DNA of 39,964 nucleotides from Pseudomonas lopnurensis (GCF_015070855.1 NZ_JADDIX010000040.1:4086-44049), one strand, 5' to 3'. Shown: positions 1 through 9,838, numbered from the stretch's first letter. Made by a program: numbers and translations. The notes: generated from the sequence alone by a model not told the origin.

Positions 1-36
1 TGTCAAGCTGTTTTTCGAAAATTTCTTTTCTACTCA
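1..36 (-). promoter_or_regulatory. Promoter P4 (-35 and UP element only) of a leftward rRNA-like operon
   Basis: Reading the minus strand, a perfect -35 hexamer TTGACA (complement of 1-6) sits at the very edge of the window, preceded by an A/T-rich tract (7-30) like the UP element of ribosomal RNA promoters. Its -10 would lie outside the window. Its -35 is 106 bp from that of the next promoter (107-112), the same interval as between the middle two promoters. Confidence 0.6.
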
Positions 37-84
37 ACCGCTTGCCGCCTCGATCAATCTGCATCTCTCGTCAGCGGGAGGCGA

Positions 85-112
85 ATCATACAGCGTTCAA
101 AACCGCTGTCAA
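85..112 (-). promoter_or_regulatory. Promoter P3 of a leftward rRNA-like operon
   Basis: On the minus strand TTGACA (107-112) is followed after exactly 16 bp by TATGAT (85-90) and then a C-rich stretch. The near-consensus hexamers and the position in a tandem array point to a strong growth-controlled promoter. The served gene lies left of the window. Confidence 0.7.
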
Positions 113-190
113 CCACCTCTTTCAACCGCTTTCGATCAATTCGACCGAAGCCGCCAGCAGCGCGAAACAACCACCCTGCCAGCGCGGCGC

Positions 191-218
191 ATTCTACTCG
201 AATCCGCCACCGGTGCAA
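191..218 (-). promoter_or_regulatory. Promoter P2 of a leftward rRNA-like operon
   Basis: On the minus strand TTGCAC (213-218), a 16-bp spacer and TAGAAT (191-196) are followed by GCGCC, a GC-rich discriminator of the kind linked to stringent control. An A/T-rich stretch (219-245) upstream resembles an UP element. Confidence 0.65.
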
Positions 219-287
219 CCCTTTTTTATCGCTAACCTTTTGATCTACAAGAGGTTTTGCTTTAGGACTGCGCCGGAAGTGGTGCGC

Positions 288-315
288 ATTATAGGGGCCT
301 GAAACCAGCCGTCAA
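288..315 (-). promoter_or_regulatory. Promoter P1 (most upstream) of a leftward rRNA-like operon
   Basis: On the minus strand TTGACG (310-315), a 16-bp spacer and a perfect TATAAT (288-293) are followed by the discriminator GCGCACC. This is the strongest -10 of the array. Four promoters in tandem, with 16-bp spacers where measurable and no gene between them in 300 bp, are typical of Pseudomonas rrn operons. No rRNA sequence is in the window, so the target is inferred. Confidence 0.7.
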
Positions 316-447
316 CCGTTTATTTCGGTTTTATTGCATTACAACCAACGAACGGCGGCATGCCGAACAAAATGGCATCAGCGAGGTGTCCAAGGCATAT
401 AAGTAGCGGAGGCGAAAGCGTGGGGCGATGCCGCCCTTTCACCTTCC

Positions 448-476
448 TTCAAACTGAACCTGTCAGCTATTACACT
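448..476 (+). promoter_or_regulatory. Candidate mtaD promoter
   Basis: TTCAAA (448-453), a 17-bp spacer and TACACT (471-476) end 29 bp before the mtaD start codon. The match to sigma70 consensus is moderate. The stretch 316-447 between this and the divergent rRNA-like promoters shows nothing else I recognise. Confidence 0.35.
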
Positions 477-505
477 AGCGCCTCCTATCTATCCATGGCT
501 TCCCC

Positions 506-1846
506 ATGTCCCAGCACAGCCCCATACCGTTAGATCTACTTCTGTTCCCGACCTGGCTCGTTCCGGTAGAGCCAGCAGGGGTTGTGCTCAAAGGACATGG
601 GCTGGGCATTCGTGATGGCCGTATTGCGCTCATCGCCCCCCGGGCCGAAGCACTCAAGCATCAGGCCAGCGAAATACGAGAGCTGCAAGGAATGTTGCTG
701 GCGCCCGGCCTGGTCAATGCTCACGGCCACGCAGCGATGACGCTTTTCCGCGGCCTTGCCGATGACCTGCCTCTGCAGACCTGGCTTCAGGACCACATAT
801 GGCCTGCCGAATCTCGCTGGGTCGACGAAGAGTTCATTCGCAGCGGCAGCGAGCTGGCCATTGCCGAACAGCTGAAAAGCGGTATCACGTGCTTTTCGGA
901 TATGTACTTCTTTCCCAACGTGGTCAGCGAGCTCGTGCACAAGCATGGGGTCCGCGCGCAGATCGCCATTCCCGTGTTGGACTTTCCCATACCGGGCGCC
1001 CGGGATGCAGACGAAGCGCTGCGCAAGGGCGTCGCCCTGTTCGATGACCTGAAGCATCACCCCCGCCTCACCGTTGCCTTTGGACCTCATGCACCGTATT
1101 CGGTGGCCGATGACAAACTGGAAAGCATTCGCATTCTGGTCGCGGAAATGGATGCCGGCATCCACATGCACGTGCACGAAACCGCGCATGAGGTGCAGGA
1201 AGCGTTGCACAAGCACGGAGAGCGTCCGCTGGCCCGACTAGCGCGCCTGCAACTCCTCGGCCCCCGCTTCCAGGCCGTGCACATGACCCAGGTCGACGAC
1301 GAGGATCTCGCGCTGCTCACTGAGCACAACTGCAGTGTCATTCATTGCCCGGAATCCAATCTCAAGCTCGCCAGCGGCTTCTGTCCCGTCGAACGGCTTT
1401 GGGAGGCTGGAATAAACGTGGCCATTGGCACCGATGGCGCCGCGAGCAACAACGATCTGGATCTTCTGGGCGAAACCCGTACCGCCGCATTGCTGGCCAA
1501 AGCGGTTGCCGGATCGGCCACCGCGCTCGACGCTCACCGCGCACTGCGCATGGCCACGCTCAACGGAGCCCGTGCACTGGGGCTGGATGACCACACCGGC
1601 TCGCTGGAGCTGGGCAAGTTCGCCGATCTCGTCGCGTTCGATCTCTCCGGCCTGGCGCAGCAACCGATATACGATCCCGTCTCCCAACTGATCTATTCGA
1701 GCGCAAGGGATTGTGTCCGCCATGTCTGGGTCGGAGGCAAGCAACTGCTGGATGATCGGCGCCTGACCCGAATGGACGAGGAGCGCCTGATTGCGAACGC
1801 CCACCAATGGGGCGAAAGAATAGCGAATACCGACAAGTCGCGATGA
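506..1846 (+). CDS. mtaD: 5'-methylthioadenosine deaminase (TRZ/ATZ family amidohydrolase)
   Basis: Predicted cytosolic metal-dependent deaminase of 446 residues. The orthologous Pseudomonas family deaminates 5'-methylthioadenosine to methylthioinosine (S-adenosylhomocysteine and adenosine are related substrates), the first step of a purine/methionine salvage route. The amidohydrolase barrel is clear: metal-binding HGH at residues 73-75, the MHVHE segment around 221-225 with His and Glu ligands, VHMT around 258-261, and GTDGAASNN around 308-316 with the metal-binding Asp. The ATG at 506 gives the usual family length; its ribosome-binding site is weak. ubiG follows after 140 bp with no gene between. 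In P. aeruginosa this gene is next to mtnA, an enzyme of the same pathway; here mtnA lies 25 kb away, so the neighbourhood has been rearranged. Exact substrate preference is inferred from the family. Confidence 0.9.
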   Translation: MSQHSPIPLDLLLFPTWLVPVEPAGVVLKGHGLGIRDGRIALIAPRAEALKHQASEIRELQGMLLAPGLVNAHGHAAMTLFRGLADDLPLQTWLQDHIWPAESRWVDEEFIRSGSELAIAEQLKSGITCFSDMYFFPNVVSELVHKHGVRAQIAIPVLDFPIPGARDADEALRKGVALFDDLKHHPRLTVAFGPHAPYSVADDKLESIRILVAEMDAGIHMHVHETAHEVQEALHKHGERPLARLARLQLLGPRFQAVHMTQVDDEDLALLTEHNCSVIHCPESNLKLASGFCPVERLWEAGINVAIGTDGAASNNDLDLLGETRTAALLAKAVAGSATALDAHRALRMATLNGARALGLDDHTGSLELGKFADLVAFDLSGLAQQPIYDPVSQLIYSSARDCVRHVWVGGKQLLDDRRLTRMDEERLIANAHQWGERIANTDKSR

Positions 1847-1986
1847 GCCGAGGGTATTGGCAACTGCCGCGACAAACTGACATACGAACGAAGGGTACCT
1901 GTGATGCCCTTCGTCTGGCGGAAGCTGGCAACATGAACGATTGCGGCTCAAGCTTCTCCTTCAAAGCTTTTCAAACGGAACGGACC

Positions 1987-2685
1987 ATGAGCAACGTCGA
2001 CCACGCCGAAATCGCTAAATTCGAAGCCCTTGCGCACCGCTGGTGGGATCGCGAAAGTGAGTTCAAACCGCTACACGAGATCAATCCACTGCGGGTGAAC
2101 TGGATAGACGAACACGTCTCTCTCGCCGGCAAGAAAGTCATCGACATCGGCTGCGGCGGCGGCATCCTCAGCGAAGCGATGGCCCACCGCGGCGCCCGGG
2201 TAACCGGCATCGACATGGGCGAGGCCCCCCTTTCCGTAGCCCGCCTGCATCTGCTCGAGTCCGGGCTGGAAATCGATTATCGGCAGATCACCGCCGAAGC
2301 GATGGCCGAAGAATGCCCCGGGCAGTTCGATGTCGTTACCTGTCTGGAGATGCTCGAACATGTCCCGGACCCGGCATCGGTCATTCGCGCCTGCCATGCA
2401 CTGGTCAAACCCGGTGGCCAGGTCTTCTTCTCGACGATCAACCGCAACCCGAAGGCCTACGCATTCGCCATCATCGGGGCCGAGTACCTGTTGCAGCTGC
2501 TGCCACGCGGGACCCATGACTTCAAGAAATTCATCCGGCCTTCCGAACTGGGCGCCTGGAGCCGTGACACGGGCCTGGCGGTCAAAGACATCACCGGCAT
2601 CACCTACAACCCGCTGACCAAGCAGTACAAGCTGTCCACGGACGTGGACGTCAACTATATGGTCCAGACCCTCAAGGAGGCTTGA
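1987..2685 (+). CDS. ubiG: Ubiquinone biosynthesis O-methyltransferase UbiG
   Basis: SAM-dependent methyltransferase that performs both O-methylations of the ubiquinone ring. The 232-residue product starts [20 protein letters not shown], the characteristic UbiG N-terminus; the frame stays open further upstream, but the ATG at 1987 matches the family start and length. SAM motif [10 protein letters not shown], lies at residues 51-59, and an EMLEHVPDP motif follows near 120-128. The last codons overlap the next gene: the stop TGA (2683-2685) shares its A with the ATG of mupP, so the two are translationally coupled. Peripheral membrane association is known for the family and is not visible as a membrane segment. 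Confidence 0.95.
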   Translation: MSNVDHAEIAKFEALAHRWWDRESEFKPLHEINPLRVNWIDEHVSLAGKKVIDIGCGGGILSEAMAHRGARVTGIDMGEAPLSVARLHLLESGLEIDYRQITAEAMAEECPGQFDVVTCLEMLEHVPDPASVIRACHALVKPGGQVFFSTINRNPKAYAFAIIGAEYLLQLLPRGTHDFKKFIRPSELGAWSRDTGLAVKDITGITYNPLTKQYKLSTDVDVNYMVQTLKEA

Positions 2686-3356
2686 TGCGCCTGCGCGCTG
2701 TTCTGTTCGACATGGACGGTACGCTGCTCGATACCGCCCCCGACTTCATCGCCGTCGCCCAGGCGATGCGCCTTGCCCGGGGCCTCCCTTGCGTACCGGA
2801 CCAACAGATTCGTGACGTAGTCTCGGGCGGAGCCAGGGCCATGGTGCTCGGCGCCTTCGACGTCGACCCGTTTTCGGATGAGTTCGAAGCGCTGCGGCTG
2901 GAGTTCCTGGAGCGCTACCAGGAGCACTGCGCCATATACAGTCACCTTTACGACGGCATGGCGGAGCTGATCGAGGACATCGAACAGGCGAACCTGCGCT
3001 GGGGCGTGGTGACCAACAAGCCCCTGCGCTTCGCCGAGCCGATCATGCACCGGCTCGGCCTGGCTTCACGCTCTGCCGTACTGGTCTGCCCCGACCACGT
3101 CAGCAAGAGCAAGCCCGATCCCGAGCCCATGCTGCTGGCGTGCCGCCAGCTCGACCTCGATCCGCGGACGGTACTCTTCGTGGGCGACGATCTAAGGGAC
3201 ATCGAATCCGGCCGCGCCGCGGGGAGCCGCACGGCTGCCGTACGCTATGGCTACATACACCCCGACGACAATCCCGACCACTGGGGCGCGGACGTGGTGG
3301 TGGACCATCCACTGGAGCTGCGCAAGGTTCTGGACCGCGCGCTGTGCAGTTGCTGA
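2685..3356 (+). CDS. mupP: N-acetylmuramic acid 6-phosphate phosphatase (HAD family)
   Basis: HAD-superfamily phosphatase of 223 residues. In Pseudomonas the gene directly after ubiG is MupP, which removes the phosphate from MurNAc 6-phosphate in the AmgK-MurU cell-wall recycling bypass; its loss raises AmpC and fosfomycin sensitivity. Motif I is [10 protein letters not shown] (nucleophile Asp9, acid/base Asp11), motif II is VVTNKP, and motif III/IV shows SKPDP followed by [16 protein letters not shown]. The start is the ATG at 2685, one base into the ubiG stop, with a perfect AAGGAGG at 2674-2680; a TTG three bases earlier is less likely. Older annotations call such genes gph (phosphoglycolate phosphatase). 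The MupP call rests on synteny and family membership. Confidence 0.88.
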   Translation: MRLRAVLFDMDGTLLDTAPDFIAVAQAMRLARGLPCVPDQQIRDVVSGGARAMVLGAFDVDPFSDEFEALRLEFLERYQEHCAIYSHLYDGMAELIEDIEQANLRWGVVTNKPLRFAEPIMHRLGLASRSAVLVCPDHVSKSKPDPEPMLLACRQLDLDPRTVLFVGDDLRDIESGRAAGSRTAAVRYGYIHPDDNPDHWGADVVVDHPLELRKVLDRALCSC

Positions 3357-3439
3357 TCGAGGGTATTCGCAAGCCACGCTCGTCGTCCGACATCACGCTC
3401 CCGAGCGCCCATTCTTCATATAGTTCCAAGAGGCACATG

Positions 3440-4180
3440 ATGTTCGAGTATTCCGCCCGCCCCGACCTGCTCGAGGGCCGCGTCATTCTGGTTACCGGAG
3501 CCGGTCGCGGCATTGGCGAGGCCGCGGCGAAAGCCTATGCCGCGCATGGCGCCACGGTGCTTCTGCTGGGCAAGAACGAAGAGAACCTGAACCGCGTCTA
3601 TGACGACATCGAGGCGGCAGGCCATCCGCGTCCCGCCGTCATCCCGTTCAACCTGGAAACCGCACTGCCGCACCAGTACGACGAACTGGCCGCCATGGTC
3701 GAACGCGAGTTCGGGCATCTCGACGGCCTCCTGCACAACGCGGCCATCGTCGGGCCTCGCACGCCGCTGGAGCAGTTGTCCGGAGACAATTTCATGCGCG
3801 TCATGCAGGTGAACGTGAACGCGATGTTCATGCTGACCAGCACGCTGCTGCCGCTGCTCAAGCTCTCCAGGGGCGCGTCGGTGGTCTTCACGTCCAGCAG
3901 CGTCGGCCGCAAGGGACGCGCCTACTGGGGCGCCTATGCGGTCTCGAAGTTCGCCACCGAGGGTCTGATGCAGGTGCTCGCGGACGAGGTGGACGACACC
4001 GCCCCGGTCCGTGCCAACAGCATCAATCCGGGCGCCACGCGTACCGACATGCGCGCCAAGGCCTATCCGGGAGAAAATCCCGCGGCCAATCCGCTGCCGG
4101 CGGAAATCATGCCGGTCTATCTCTATCTGATGGGGCCGGACAGCGCGGGCGTCAACGGGCAAGCCCTGAACGCGCAATAA
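3440..4180 (+). CDS. yciK: YciK-type short-chain dehydrogenase/reductase
   Basis: Classical short-chain dehydrogenase of 246 residues. The NAD(P)-binding glycine motif TGAGRGIG is at residues 19-26, the structural NAA at 100-102, the catalytic serine within TSSS at 151-154, and YxxxK at Tyr166/Lys170. Two adjacent ATG codons occur at 3437 and 3440; the second keeps better spacing from AAGAGG (3429-3433) and matches the family start MFEYSARPDL. It follows mupP by 83 bp and probably belongs to the mtaD-ubiG-mupP group. The natural substrate of YciK proteins is not established, so only an NAD(P)-dependent oxidoreductase can be claimed. A hairpin downstream may end transcription. Confidence 0.88.
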   Translation: MFEYSARPDLLEGRVILVTGAGRGIGEAAAKAYAAHGATVLLLGKNEENLNRVYDDIEAAGHPRPAVIPFNLETALPHQYDELAAMVEREFGHLDGLLHNAAIVGPRTPLEQLSGDNFMRVMQVNVNAMFMLTSTLLPLLKLSRGASVVFTSSSVGRKGRAYWGAYAVSKFATEGLMQVLADEVDDTAPVRANSINPGATRTDMRAKAYPGENPAANPLPAEIMPVYLYLMGPDSAGVNGQALNAQ

Positions 4181-4189
4181 AGCCATACC

Positions 4190-4230
4190 CGCTACCGGCG
4201 CTGAGGCAGGACGCCTCGGCACCGGTAGCG
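4190..4230. terminator. Hairpin between convergent yciK and rluB
   Basis: CGCTACCGG (4190-4198) pairs perfectly with CCGGTAGCG (4222-4230), and an inner GAGGC/GCCTC extends the stem. There is no clear T-tract on either side, so it is a terminator-like hairpin and not a textbook intrinsic terminator. Confidence 0.5.
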
Positions 4231-4240
4231 CGAAGGCTCG

Positions 4241-5374
4241 TCAGGGGCGCCTGGTACGCCCACCACGGCGCTGGCCATCATCGGCCGGCGCACCCCGCTT
4301 CCTGGCAGGACCCGGCCGGGGATGGCCGGACTCCTCATTGCGTTTGCCGCCCTTGCGAGCCGAATCGCCCGGACGCTCGGCGACCGGCGTTCCCCTGCCC
4401 TTGTCGCCATGCGCTTTGCGTCCCGGTTCACCGCCGCGTAGGCCGCGCGATTTTTCCGCAGTGCCGGGCGTATCGGCTTCGTTCGCCGAGCGCAGAACCC
4501 GTGGGCGCCGCTCACCGCGACCGAGGGGCTTTGCCACCTTGCGCTGCATGCGATCGATCTTCTCTTTGGCCTTGGCCTTCATGCCCGGCAGGGCCACCGG
4601 CTTGAGGCCGACCTCTTCGCTGAGAATATCCACCTCCGCCTGCGACATCTCGCGCCAGCGCCCCATAGGCAGGTCGGACGTCATGAACACCGGGCCGAAA
4701 CGGACCCGCTTCAGGCGGCTGACCACCAATCCCTGGGACTCCCACAGGCGACGGACCTCGCGATTGCGGCCCTCCATCACCACACAGTGGTACCAGTGGT
4801 TGAATCCCTCGCCGCCTGGCGCTTCCTGGATGTCGGTGAAGCGTGCCGGACCGTCTTCGAGCATCACGCCGGTCTTCAGGCGCTCAATCATCTCGTCGTC
4901 GACTTCGCCGCGGACACGTACCGCATATTCGCGGTCCATTTCGTAGGACGGGTGCATCAGGCGGTTGGCCAGTTCACCATCGGTGGTGAACAGCAGCAAG
5001 CCGGTGGTATTGATGTCGAGGCGACCGATGTTGATCCAACGGCCCTCCTTGGGGCGTGGCAGGCGATCGAATACCGTCGGACGACCCTCGGGGTCGTTGC
5101 GGGTACAGATCTCGCCATCGGGCTTGTTGTAGATCAGTACACGGCGAACCACTTCGCTGGCTTCTTCACGCTTGAGCAGCCGGCCATCGACGGCGATCGC
5201 ATCATGCGAGTCGACACGCTGGCCAAGGCTCGCAACGGCTCCGTTGACCTTCACGCGGCCTTCGACGATCCATTTCTCGATGTCGCGGCGCGAAGCCATG
5301 CCCAGGCGGGCAAGCACCTTTTGCAGCTTTTCGCCGTGGGCAACCTGTGCGGTTGTATTTTCGTGCTCGGTCAT
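4241..5374 (-). CDS. rluB: 23S rRNA pseudouridine synthase RluB
   Basis: RsuA/RluB-family pseudouridine synthase of 377 residues, expected to modify U2605 of 23S rRNA. An S4 RNA-binding domain occupies about residues 16-62 ([15 protein letters not shown]), then the catalytic domain with GRLDINTTG at 118-126, where Asp120 is the nucleophile, and the conserved [10 protein letters not shown] segment. The start ATG is preceded by GAGGTGCCCAG. About the last 95 residues form a low-complexity tail rich in Arg, Gly, Lys and Pro, longer than in E. coli and probably disordered and RNA-binding. The gene reads in the same direction as eda, 114 bp downstream of it, and is convergent with yciK. Confusion with RluE or RsuA is possible but length and tail favour RluB. 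Confidence 0.92.
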   Translation of the reverse strand: MTEHENTTAQVAHGEKLQKVLARLGMASRRDIEKWIVEGRVKVNGAVASLGQRVDSHDAIAVDGRLLKREEASEVVRRVLIYNKPDGEICTRNDPEGRPTVFDRLPRPKEGRWINIGRLDINTTGLLLFTTDGELANRLMHPSYEMDREYAVRVRGEVDDEMIERLKTGVMLEDGPARFTDIQEAPGGEGFNHWYHCVVMEGRNREVRRLWESQGLVVSRLKRVRFGPVFMTSDLPMGRWREMSQAEVDILSEEVGLKPVALPGMKAKAKEKIDRMQRKVAKPLGRGERRPRVLRSANEADTPGTAEKSRGLRGGEPGRKAHGDKGRGTPVAERPGDSARKGGKRNEESGHPRPGPARKRGAPADDGQRRGGRTRRP

Positions 5375-5488
5375 CTGGGCACCTCCCGGTGTGGCATTCC
5401 GATTGAAAGGGCGCGAATCATACGCGTATCGCTGGCGCTACGCACCAGGAATGGCGCAGCGGTCGGGCAGATCGCACAGCGAATACAT

Positions 5489-6133
5489 CTAGCCCAGCGC
5501 GGCAAGCGCCTCGGCGGTGCTCTGCTGGATTCGAGCCCAGTCACCGCCCTTCAGGCTTGCCGCATCGATCATCCAGGTGCCGCCGACACACATCACGTTC
5601 GGCAATGCCAGGTATTGGCCCGCATTAACGGCATTGATCCCGCCGGTAGGACAGAAACGAACGTCCACGAAAGGCCCGCCCAGGGCCTTCAGGGCGGCGA
5701 TACCGCCACAGACCTCCGCGGGAAACAGTTTGAAGCGGCGGTATCCCAGTGCGTAGCCCTCCATGACGTCCGAAGCCCCACCGGTACCGGGCAACAACGG
5801 CACGGAACAACTCACGCCGGCCTCGAGGATCTCGCGCGTGGAGCCCGGTGTCACGATGAACTGCGCGCCCGCGGCTTCCACCTCGTCCATCATGCGCCGG
5901 TCCAGCACGGTGCCGGCCCCGATGCACAAGCCGGGGCGCTCTTCGCGCAAGCGGCGGATGGCGGTGAGGCCATGGGCCGAGCGCAGGGTGATTTCCAGCG
6001 TATCGAGGCCGCCTGCGGCAAGCGCGTCGGCCAGCGGCAGAATCTGCTCCTCGCTGCCAATCGTGATCACCGGCAGAATCCGGGCACGCACGCAAATACT
6101 CTCGATCAGGGCGTTTTTCTGGTCCATGGTCAT
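5489..6133 (-). CDS. eda: 2-keto-3-deoxy-6-phosphogluconate aldolase
   Basis: Class I aldolase of 214 residues that splits KDPG into pyruvate and glyceraldehyde 3-phosphate, the last step of the Entner-Doudoroff pathway. The Schiff-base lysine is Lys135 in FKLFPAE; LEITLRS (46-52) supplies the catalytic Glu47 and a phosphate-site Arg. GAGTVL and TPG motifs are also present. The ATG at 6133 has GAGGATT upstream; an in-frame ATG two codons later is possible. It is the third gene of zwf-pgl-eda, 18 bp after pgl. The partner dehydratase edd is not in the window. Confidence 0.95.
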   Translation of the reverse strand: MTMDQKNALIESICVRARILPVITIGSEEQILPLADALAAGGLDTLEITLRSAHGLTAIRRLREERPGLCIGAGTVLDRRMMDEVEAAGAQFIVTPGSTREILEAGVSCSVPLLPGTGGASDVMEGYALGYRRFKLFPAEVCGGIAALKALGGPFVDVRFCPTGGINAVNAGQYLALPNVMCVGGTWMIDAASLKGGDWARIQQSTAEALAALG

Positions 6134-6151
6134 GAAAAGAATCCTCGGGCC

Positions 6152-6865
6152 TCATGGGCACCAGTAAATCTCCAGCGGAGAATGCAGGAACGCACGAATC
6201 GGCATCTGCAGGGCATCGACATTCAATGCCTCACGCAGGGTTGCGAGCTTGCCGGTGCCCTGGATGGCCAGGCACTGCATCCGGGCGCAAGCCAATAAAG
6301 GATGGGTCATCGTCAGGCGGCATTGCGGCGCGGCCGGCGCCTGCATGGGCAGACAGCGTTCCGGGCAATCGTGCCGCAACGCATGCGCCAGATTCGCATT
6401 GCCGGGAAAAAGCGAGGCCGTGTGCCCGTCGTCCCCCATGCCCAGTACGAGTACGTCGATGGGCTGCTTGAACTCCATCAGCGCCTGGTCGGCGAGCCTC
6501 GCCGCTTGCTCAAGCGAATCCGCAGGCTGATAGAGCCCGATCAGACGCGCCTCGGCAGCGGCGTTGCGCAGCAGATGGCAGCGGACCAAGCCCTCGTTGC
6601 TGTCCGGGTCGGTCGGCGGCACCCAGCGCTCATCGGCGAGGCTGACCTGCACCCTGGACCATTCGAGTTCACGTTGCGAAAGCGCCTCGAAGAATGCAAC
6701 CGGGCTGCGTCCGCCGGACACGACGAGGCTGGCCTCGCCATGGGTCTGTACGGCGTAAGCCAGCGCCCTGGCCACCCCGTCGGCCAGCAGCTGCGCCTGT
6801 CGCTGCGCATCGGCCGAGCTGTGCGCGATGACGCCGGTGGGCAGATCGAGTTCAGAGATCGCCAT
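6152..6865 (-). CDS. pgl: 6-phosphogluconolactonase
   Basis: Hydrolyses 6-phosphogluconolactone to 6-phosphogluconate, directly after Zwf. The product has 237 residues, the family size, with the SGGRSP motif near residue 50 and LADERWVP near 76-83, both typical of the DevB/Pgl type, plus [15 protein letters not shown]. The frame is open eleven codons further, but the ATG at 6865 has a GGAGGT Shine-Dalgarno at the right distance and makes the gene overlap the end of zwf by 14 bp, indicating translational coupling in the operon. Confidence 0.94.
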   Translation of the reverse strand: MAISELDLPTGVIAHSSADAQRQAQLLADGVARALAYAVQTHGEASLVVSGGRSPVAFFEALSQRELEWSRVQVSLADERWVPPTDPDSNEGLVRCHLLRNAAAEARLIGLYQPADSLEQAARLADQALMEFKQPIDVLVLGMGDDGHTASLFPGNANLAHALRHDCPERCLPMQAPAAPQCRLTMTHPLLACARMQCLAIQGTGKLATLREALNVDALQMPIRAFLHSPLEIYWCP

Positions 6866-8321
6866 ACCAGGACCTCCCGTCACGCGTGATAAGGGCAATC
6901 GAAGCGACCGGTCCCCAGGAGCCGGCCGGGTAGAGTTTGAGTTCCGCGCCGAGACGGGTCCAGCCCTCGATCAATTGATCGCACCACTGCCAGGCGTACT
7001 CGATCTCGTCCCTGCGCACGAACAGGTTCTGGTTGCCCTGCATGACTTCCAGCAGCAGGCGCTCGTAGGCATCCGGGATGCGGACGCTCTTGTAGGTCTC
7101 GGAGAAGTTCAACTGCAAGGGACCGCTTCGAAGATGCATTCCCTTGTCCAGGCCCTGCTCCTTGGTCATCACCTGCAGGGAGATCCCTTCGTCCGGCTGC
7201 AGCCGGATGATTAGCCGGTTGCTGATCAGCGCCCTCTGCTCCGGGGCGAAGATATAGAACGGCGGCTCCTTGAAGTGAATGACGATCTGCGACAGTTTCT
7301 GCGCCATGCGCTTGCCGGTGCGCAGGTAGAATGGAACACCCGACCAGCGCCAGTTGCAGATATCGGCCCGTAGCGCCACGAAGGTTTCGGTACTGCTCTC
7401 GGTATTGGAGTTCTCTTCCTCCAGGTAGCCGGGCACTGCCTTGCCAGCGACGCTCCCCGCGGCGTACTGGCCGCGAACCACTCGCTGATGGATGCCTTCG
7501 AGCGTGATGGGCGCCAGGGCCTTGAGCACCTTGACCTTTTCATCGCGAATGCTGTCCGCCGCGAGGTTGCTCGGCGGGTCCATGGCAATCAGGCAAAGCA
7601 ACTGCAGCAAATGATTCTGGACCATGTCGCGTAGCTGGCCAGCCTGGTCGAAATATCCCCAGCGGCCTTCGATGCCCACCGTTTCGGCAACCGTGATCTC
7701 GACATGCGAGATGTGATGCTGGTCCCACTGCGTCTCGAACAGGCTGTTGGCGAAGCGCAGCGCGATGAGGTTCTGCACGGTCTCCTTGCCCAGATAATGA
7801 TCGATGCGGTAGATGCGACTTTCCGGAAAATATTGCGCTACGGCATCGTTGATCACCCGGGACGATTCCAGGTCATGCCCGATCGGCTTTTCCAGTACCA
7901 CTCGCGACTGCTCGGCCAGTCCGGCAGCGGCGAGGAATCGGCAGATGTCGCCATAGACGGAAGCCGGCGTGGCGAAATAGGCGATCAATGGCAGCGTCGC
8001 CGGGACACGCTCGGCGAGCGCGGCGTAATCCTCGCCTCGACGAAAGTCCATTGCCAGGTATTCGAGCCGGGCACCGAAGCGCTGGAGCGTCTGCTCGTCC
8101 AGTTCGCTCGCCGGAACACGATTGCGCAACGCCTGTTCGATACGCGCCTTGTGGCCCGCCGGCTCCCCCGCTTCGCGGGATAACGCCAATATGCGGGTAT
8201 CGGCGTGCAGCAGGCCGGCGCGATCCAGTTGGTACAACGCGGGCAACAGCTTGCGCAGTGCCAAGTCGCCCAGGGCGCCGAACAGCGAGAAGGTGATGGG
8301 CTCTACGGTGATGCCTGGCAT
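6852..8321 (-). CDS. zwf: Glucose-6-phosphate 1-dehydrogenase
   Basis: Oxidises glucose 6-phosphate to 6-phosphogluconolactone with NAD(P)+, feeding the Entner-Doudoroff and pentose phosphate routes. The 489-residue length is that of the family. The N-terminal dinucleotide motif reads FGALGDLA (14-21), EKPIGHD follows at about 144-150, and the active-site signature RIDHYLGK is at 172-179 with the substrate-binding His175. GGAAAG precedes the ATG at 8321. It leads the operon zwf-pgl-eda. In many Pseudomonas the repressor gene hexR lies divergently upstream; here the 260-bp upstream region has no gene and then prmB, so hexR must be elsewhere or absent. Confidence 0.96.
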   Translation of the reverse strand: MPGITVEPITFSLFGALGDLALRKLLPALYQLDRAGLLHADTRILALSREAGEPAGHKARIEQALRNRVPASELDEQTLQRFGARLEYLAMDFRRGEDYAALAERVPATLPLIAYFATPASVYGDICRFLAAAGLAEQSRVVLEKPIGHDLESSRVINDAVAQYFPESRIYRIDHYLGKETVQNLIALRFANSLFETQWDQHHISHVEITVAETVGIEGRWGYFDQAGQLRDMVQNHLLQLLCLIAMDPPSNLAADSIRDEKVKVLKALAPITLEGIHQRVVRGQYAAGSVAGKAVPGYLEEENSNTESSTETFVALRADICNWRWSGVPFYLRTGKRMAQKLSQIVIHFKEPPFYIFAPEQRALISNRLIIRLQPDEGISLQVMTKEQGLDKGMHLRSGPLQLNFSETYKSVRIPDAYERLLLEVMQGNQNLFVRRDEIEYAWQWCDQLIEGWTRLGAELKLYPAGSWGPVASIALITRDGRSWYGDL

Positions 8322-8460
8322 AGTCTTTCCGCTTGAAATACAAAAGTCTCAGGGAGCCAGAAATACAGCTTGAGCACGACGATGGCCAGCCGACAGTTCT
8401 ACCTCCATGAGCGCAGCACCGCCACCGACCTTTCGGGAAGGTAGGGGCGCTACACCAACA

Positions 8461-8473
8461 GACATGAAATGTC
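8461..8473. promoter_or_regulatory. Short palindrome in the zwf upstream region
   Basis: GACATGAAATGTC is a 5-bp-arm inverted repeat in the gene-free stretch 8322-8581 between prmB and zwf. A second small hairpin (ACCTT/AAGGT near 8438-8452) is closer to zwf. I find no good match to the HexR half-site pattern TTGT-N7/8-ACAA. A regulatory role is only a possibility. Confidence 0.2.
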
Positions 8474-8581
8474 GGCAAATGCTCATGAAACCACGAAAAA
8501 ATCCGCAAGGCCACGCGAGTCCCGGCGCTGGCGAGCACAGGCGCCTGCCGAATCGGGCAGCCAATGCCCGAAGAACGGCCC

Positions 8582-9505
8582 TCAGGCAGGCATCATTCGC
8601 GAGCGAAACAGCGCCTGATACTCCTGGCACTGCCGGGCCGCGAGCAGGAACACGCCGTGTCCACCGCGGGCGAACTCCAGCCAGGTGAAGTCCACTTCAG
8701 GATACAGCGCCTGGACATGGGTCTGGCTGTTACCCACTTCGACGATCAGCACGCCGTCATCCGTGAGATGGTCCGCGGCTTCGGCGAGCATGCGCCGCAC
8801 CAGGTTCAGCCCATCGTTGCCACAGGCCAGGCCCAATGCAGGCTCGTGATGGTATTCCTCGGGCATGTCGGCAAAATCCTCGGCATCGACATACGGCGGG
8901 TTGGAAACGATCAGGTCGAAACGCTGGTTCGGCAGGCCATGGAAGCCGTCGCTCTGCACGGTATAGACACGCTCATCCAGGCCATGCTGTTCGATATTGC
9001 GATTCGCCACCTCGAGCGCTTCGAACGACAGGTCTGCCAGCGCCACCTCGGCTTCGAGGAATTCATAGGCGCAGGCGATGCCGATGCAACCCGAGCCGGT
9101 GCAAAGATCGAGAATCCGCGCCGGCGGCTTGGCCAGCCAGGGCGCGAACCGCTGTTCTATGAGTTCGCCTATCGGCGAACGTGGAATGAGCACCCGCTCG
9201 TCGACGATGAAGGGCAGACCACAGAACCAGGCCTGCCCGAGCAGATAGGCCGTCGGCACGCGCTCCTCTATGCGCCGCCGTAACAATGCCTGCAGGTGCT
9301 CGCACTCGTCCAGCTCGAGACGGCAATCCAGATAGCTGTCGGACATTTCCCAAGGCAGATGCAAAGCACCGAGCACAAGCTGGCGGGCGTCGTCCCAGGC
9401 GTTGTCGGTGCCATGCCCGAAGTAGAGTTGCTCCGCCTGGAATCGGCTGACAGCCCAGCGAATATAGTCACGCAGGGTACGCAAGCGGGAGAGCGAAGCG
9501 GTCAC
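8582..9505 (-). CDS. prmB: Ribosomal protein uL3 glutamine N5-methyltransferase
   Basis: Methylates the side-chain amide of a glutamine in ribosomal protein L3. The 307-residue product has a helical N-terminal substrate domain, SAM motif [11 protein letters not shown] at 133-142 and the hallmark NPPYV of amide methyltransferases at 202-206. It is the PrmB type rather than PrmC: the length and the fused start [13 protein letters not shown] fit. The start codon is GTG (9505) with AGGAG eight bases upstream. It is divergent from the hydrolase/smrB/folE group; prmB next to smrB is a conserved arrangement also seen in E. coli. Confidence 0.94.
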   Translation of the reverse strand: MTASLSRLRTLRDYIRWAVSRFQAEQLYFGHGTDNAWDDARQLVLGALHLPWEMSDSYLDCRLELDECEHLQALLRRRIEERVPTAYLLGQAWFCGLPFIVDERVLIPRSPIGELIEQRFAPWLAKPPARILDLCTGSGCIGIACAYEFLEAEVALADLSFEALEVANRNIEQHGLDERVYTVQSDGFHGLPNQRFDLIVSNPPYVDAEDFADMPEEYHHEPALGLACGNDGLNLVRRMLAEAADHLTDDGVLIVEVGNSQTHVQALYPEVDFTWLEFARGGHGVFLLAARQCQEYQALFRSRMMPA

Positions 9506-9838
9506 GGGAGCATCTCCTATGAAAAAGGGCGCGCGAGTGTAGCAGCCATACGGAAAAACCAGCTACGCCAGGAGCAAACGTAGGCCACCACAGGCGGCGC
9601 GTGCCACGAACAAGCCCGGCGCCATCTGTAAATGACCCATTTGATTCAAGCGTCGACGGGCTGGGCACAGTACTCTTGCGGCCCGGCATAGAACCTGCCG
9701 CCATGCCGACCATCCAAGCGGTTACGGCTATCGGGGCCAGCAGCCAGGGATTCAACCGGCGAATCATTGGGGCTGAACGGTTCACATCGTCGCGTTCTGG
9801 CGCCACAATCAGCCCCCTCACAGTACAAGGAGTCGATA
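9506..9838. other. Intergenic stretch between prmB and the hydrolase gene
   Basis: This 333-bp divergent region holds no gene I can support. A minus-strand open frame with a hydrophobic start (from about 9767) runs into the 5' end of prmB, lacks a good ribosome-binding site and shows no family resemblance. An AAGGAG ribosome-binding site for the rightward gene is at 9827-9832. Confidence 0.5.

Noticed and set aside
42..302. 86-codon open frame on the plus strand at the left end
   Set aside because: It lies across the tandem leftward promoters, has no ribosome-binding site and no protein-like pattern.
2682..3356. TTG start for mupP at 2682
   Set aside because: The ATG three bases later has the perfect Shine-Dalgarno spacing and overlaps the ubiG stop in the usual TGATG manner.
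9468..9767. Possible small protein with hydrophobic start, minus strand
   Set aside because: It overlaps the start of prmB, lacks a good ribosome-binding site and shows no repeat of codon patterns seen in neighbours.
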